NCBI GenBank assembly: GCA_029287515.1
Contig: JARFQZ010000212.1
Location: 1 to 5,333 of the forward strand
Origin: Lysobacterales bacterium
Lineage (GTDB): Bacteria > Pseudomonadota > Gammaproteobacteria > Xanthomonadales > SZUA-36
Direction: 5' to 3'
DNA length: 5,333 bases
Part shown: piece after piece, positions 4,407 to 5,333 of the stretch
How positions within the stretch are numbered: the stretch's first letter is position 1
Layout of the letters: every line of letters begins with the position of its first letter
Program-made: the position numbers and the translations under genes
Notes under the pieces: model-generated
What the model was told of the DNA's origin: nothing
The model's database searches: none
What the model saw: the letters and a program-made list of their open reading frames with translations, nothing else

Positions 4407-5333
4407 TCAACCCCGTTTCGAACTCATGAATCCAAGGCGGTTGGACACACAGTAAACACCCCCGGCGTCCATTGCGGCCACGCAGCGATTGCAATGGTCA
4501 CATGGGGATTTCGTCATTTCACCACGTTCGATTTTCGACGCAAAGCCCGGATCCTGGATGGTCGCACGTCCCAGCTGAACGAATTCGAATCCGTTTTGCA
4601 GGGCTTGCCCAATCGCCTTGCTTGAATCAACGCCTCCGACATAAATCACCGGAATGCCCACCGCGTGGCGGATCCGCTTCGCCTGCTCGAACTGGAACAA
4701 TGGGCGATACGGATGCTCCGGGACCAGGAAGCGCCCGAACAAACGCATGCCGATGCGGTCGGCCCAGCCAGGCTGGTTACGGCTCATTTCCAGCACTGGG
4801 AGGTTTCCCCGCAACATCAGGAAGGGGACGCGGGCGGTGAAACCAGAGCTCGGTACCAGTGCCGAAGCGCCCGCTTTTTCAAAGGCTTGTGCAATATGAA
4901 CGGAGTCTTCGATTCCAATACCTTGCGGCATACCGTCCTCCAGGTTCATCTTCACCAGTATCGGAAAATCCGGACCGGTTTTTTCCCGCGTGAGTTCAAT
5001 GACCTGCCGGGCGAAACGGATCCTGTTACTCAGGCTGCCGCCATAATCGTCCCGTCGCTTGTTGGTCCATGGACTGAGGAACTGGCTCAGCAGGTAGCCG
5101 TGGCCGGCGTGGATTTCCACCGCGTCGAAGCCGGCGTCCCTGGCCATCATCGCGGCGTTCGAGAAGTCCCGGATCTTGTCGGCGATGTCTTCCGCTGTCA
5201 TGGCCCGGCAGCGTGAGCGCATGAAAAGGCACCATGCGGGCGAGGCGCCGAGCGGGCGCTTGCCGATGACCGCCTTATTGGTGAAAAAGCCGGAATGGCC
5301 GAGCTGGATGGAGGCCGCTGCCCCTTCGGCGTG
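4407..5333 (-). CDS. NADH:flavin oxidoreductase / Old Yellow Enzyme family protein with a Cys cluster, 5'-truncated by the window
   Basis: 308 residues are visible; the frame stays open to the right edge, so the internal ATG at 5222 is not the true start (IQLGH, a family motif, is encoded upstream of it). Numbering by visible residue: Q10 in IQLGH contacts FMN in the family; EIHAGHGYLLSQFLSP carries the H75/H78 pair that holds the substrate carbonyl, with Y80 beside it; NKRRDDYGGSLSNR and ILVKMN follow; VGG (232-234) and LGRA (254-257) bind the FMN phosphate. Near the end is C278-x2-C281-x2-C284-x10-C295, like the 4Fe-4S ligands of trimethylamine dehydrogenase and 2,4-dienoyl-CoA reductase. 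The protein stops 13 residues later, so it lacks the C-terminal ADP/NAD(P)-binding half of those enzymes. It probably reduces an activated C=C bond or acts on a methylated amine; the substrate is unknown. It converges on the dehydrogenase with a 31-nt gap. Confidence 0.85.
   Translation of the reverse strand, partial: HAEGAAASIQLGHSGFFTNKAVIGKRPLGASPAWCLFMRSRCRAMTAEDIADKIRDFSNAAMMARDAGFDAVEIHAGHGYLLSQFLSPWTNKRRDDYGGSLSNRIRFARQVIELTREKTGPDFPILVKMNLEDGMPQGIGIEDSVHIAQAFEKAGASALVPSSGFTARVPFLMLRGNLPVLEMSRNQPGWADRIGMRLFGRFLVPEHPYRPLFQFEQAKRIRHAVGIPVIYVGGVDSSKAIGQALQNGFEFVQLGRATIQDPGFASKIERGEMTKSPCDHCNRCVAAMDAGGVYCVSNRLGFMSSKRG

Noticed and set aside
5026..5235. 69-codon minus-strand open frame overlapping the OYE-like gene
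   Set aside because: It is a shifted frame of the OYE coding strand; the real frame carries the catalytic and FMN motifs without a break.

Overview
The window looks like a GC-rich proteobacterial chromosome segment, most likely gammaproteobacterial. This placement rests on the gene families and their arrangement, not on any marker gene. I see no mobile element, CRISPR array, tRNA or rRNA.

Left block (1-1109, minus strand), in transcription order: a small winged-helix regulator (1109-762), a secreted Rap1a/Tai-immunity-like protein (690-226), and the start of an MrpE/MnhE-type subunit of a multisubunit Na+/H+ antiporter (219 to beyond position 1). The last two genes are 6 nt apart, and the stop of one overlaps the Shine-Dalgarno of the next. 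The rest of the Mrp operon probably continues to the left of the window.

Middle (1110-1480, 371 nt): a divergent intergenic region with no convincing protein. It is rich in structure. It holds a 12-bp palindrome, a 13-bp inverted repeat whose core equals the middle of the Fur-box consensus, two nested 8-bp perfect helices, and a hairpin running directly into six T's on the plus strand. Together these suggest either an undescribed small RNA (about 1208-1459) or a structured, attenuated leader for the following gene. This is the most interesting part of the window.

Right block: a minimal zincin-type metalloprotease (1481-1834, +) is followed after 84 nt by a complete 818-residue sarcosine/dimethylglycine dehydrogenase-family flavoprotein (1919-4375, +). 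Converging on it is an Old Yellow Enzyme-family FMN oxidoreductase with a cysteine cluster (5333-4407, -), whose start lies outside the window. The dehydrogenase would oxidatively demethylate an N-methylated glycine and pass the one-carbon unit to tetrahydrofolate. The OYE-like protein could act on a related methylated amine or on an enal/enone, but only adjacency links the two.
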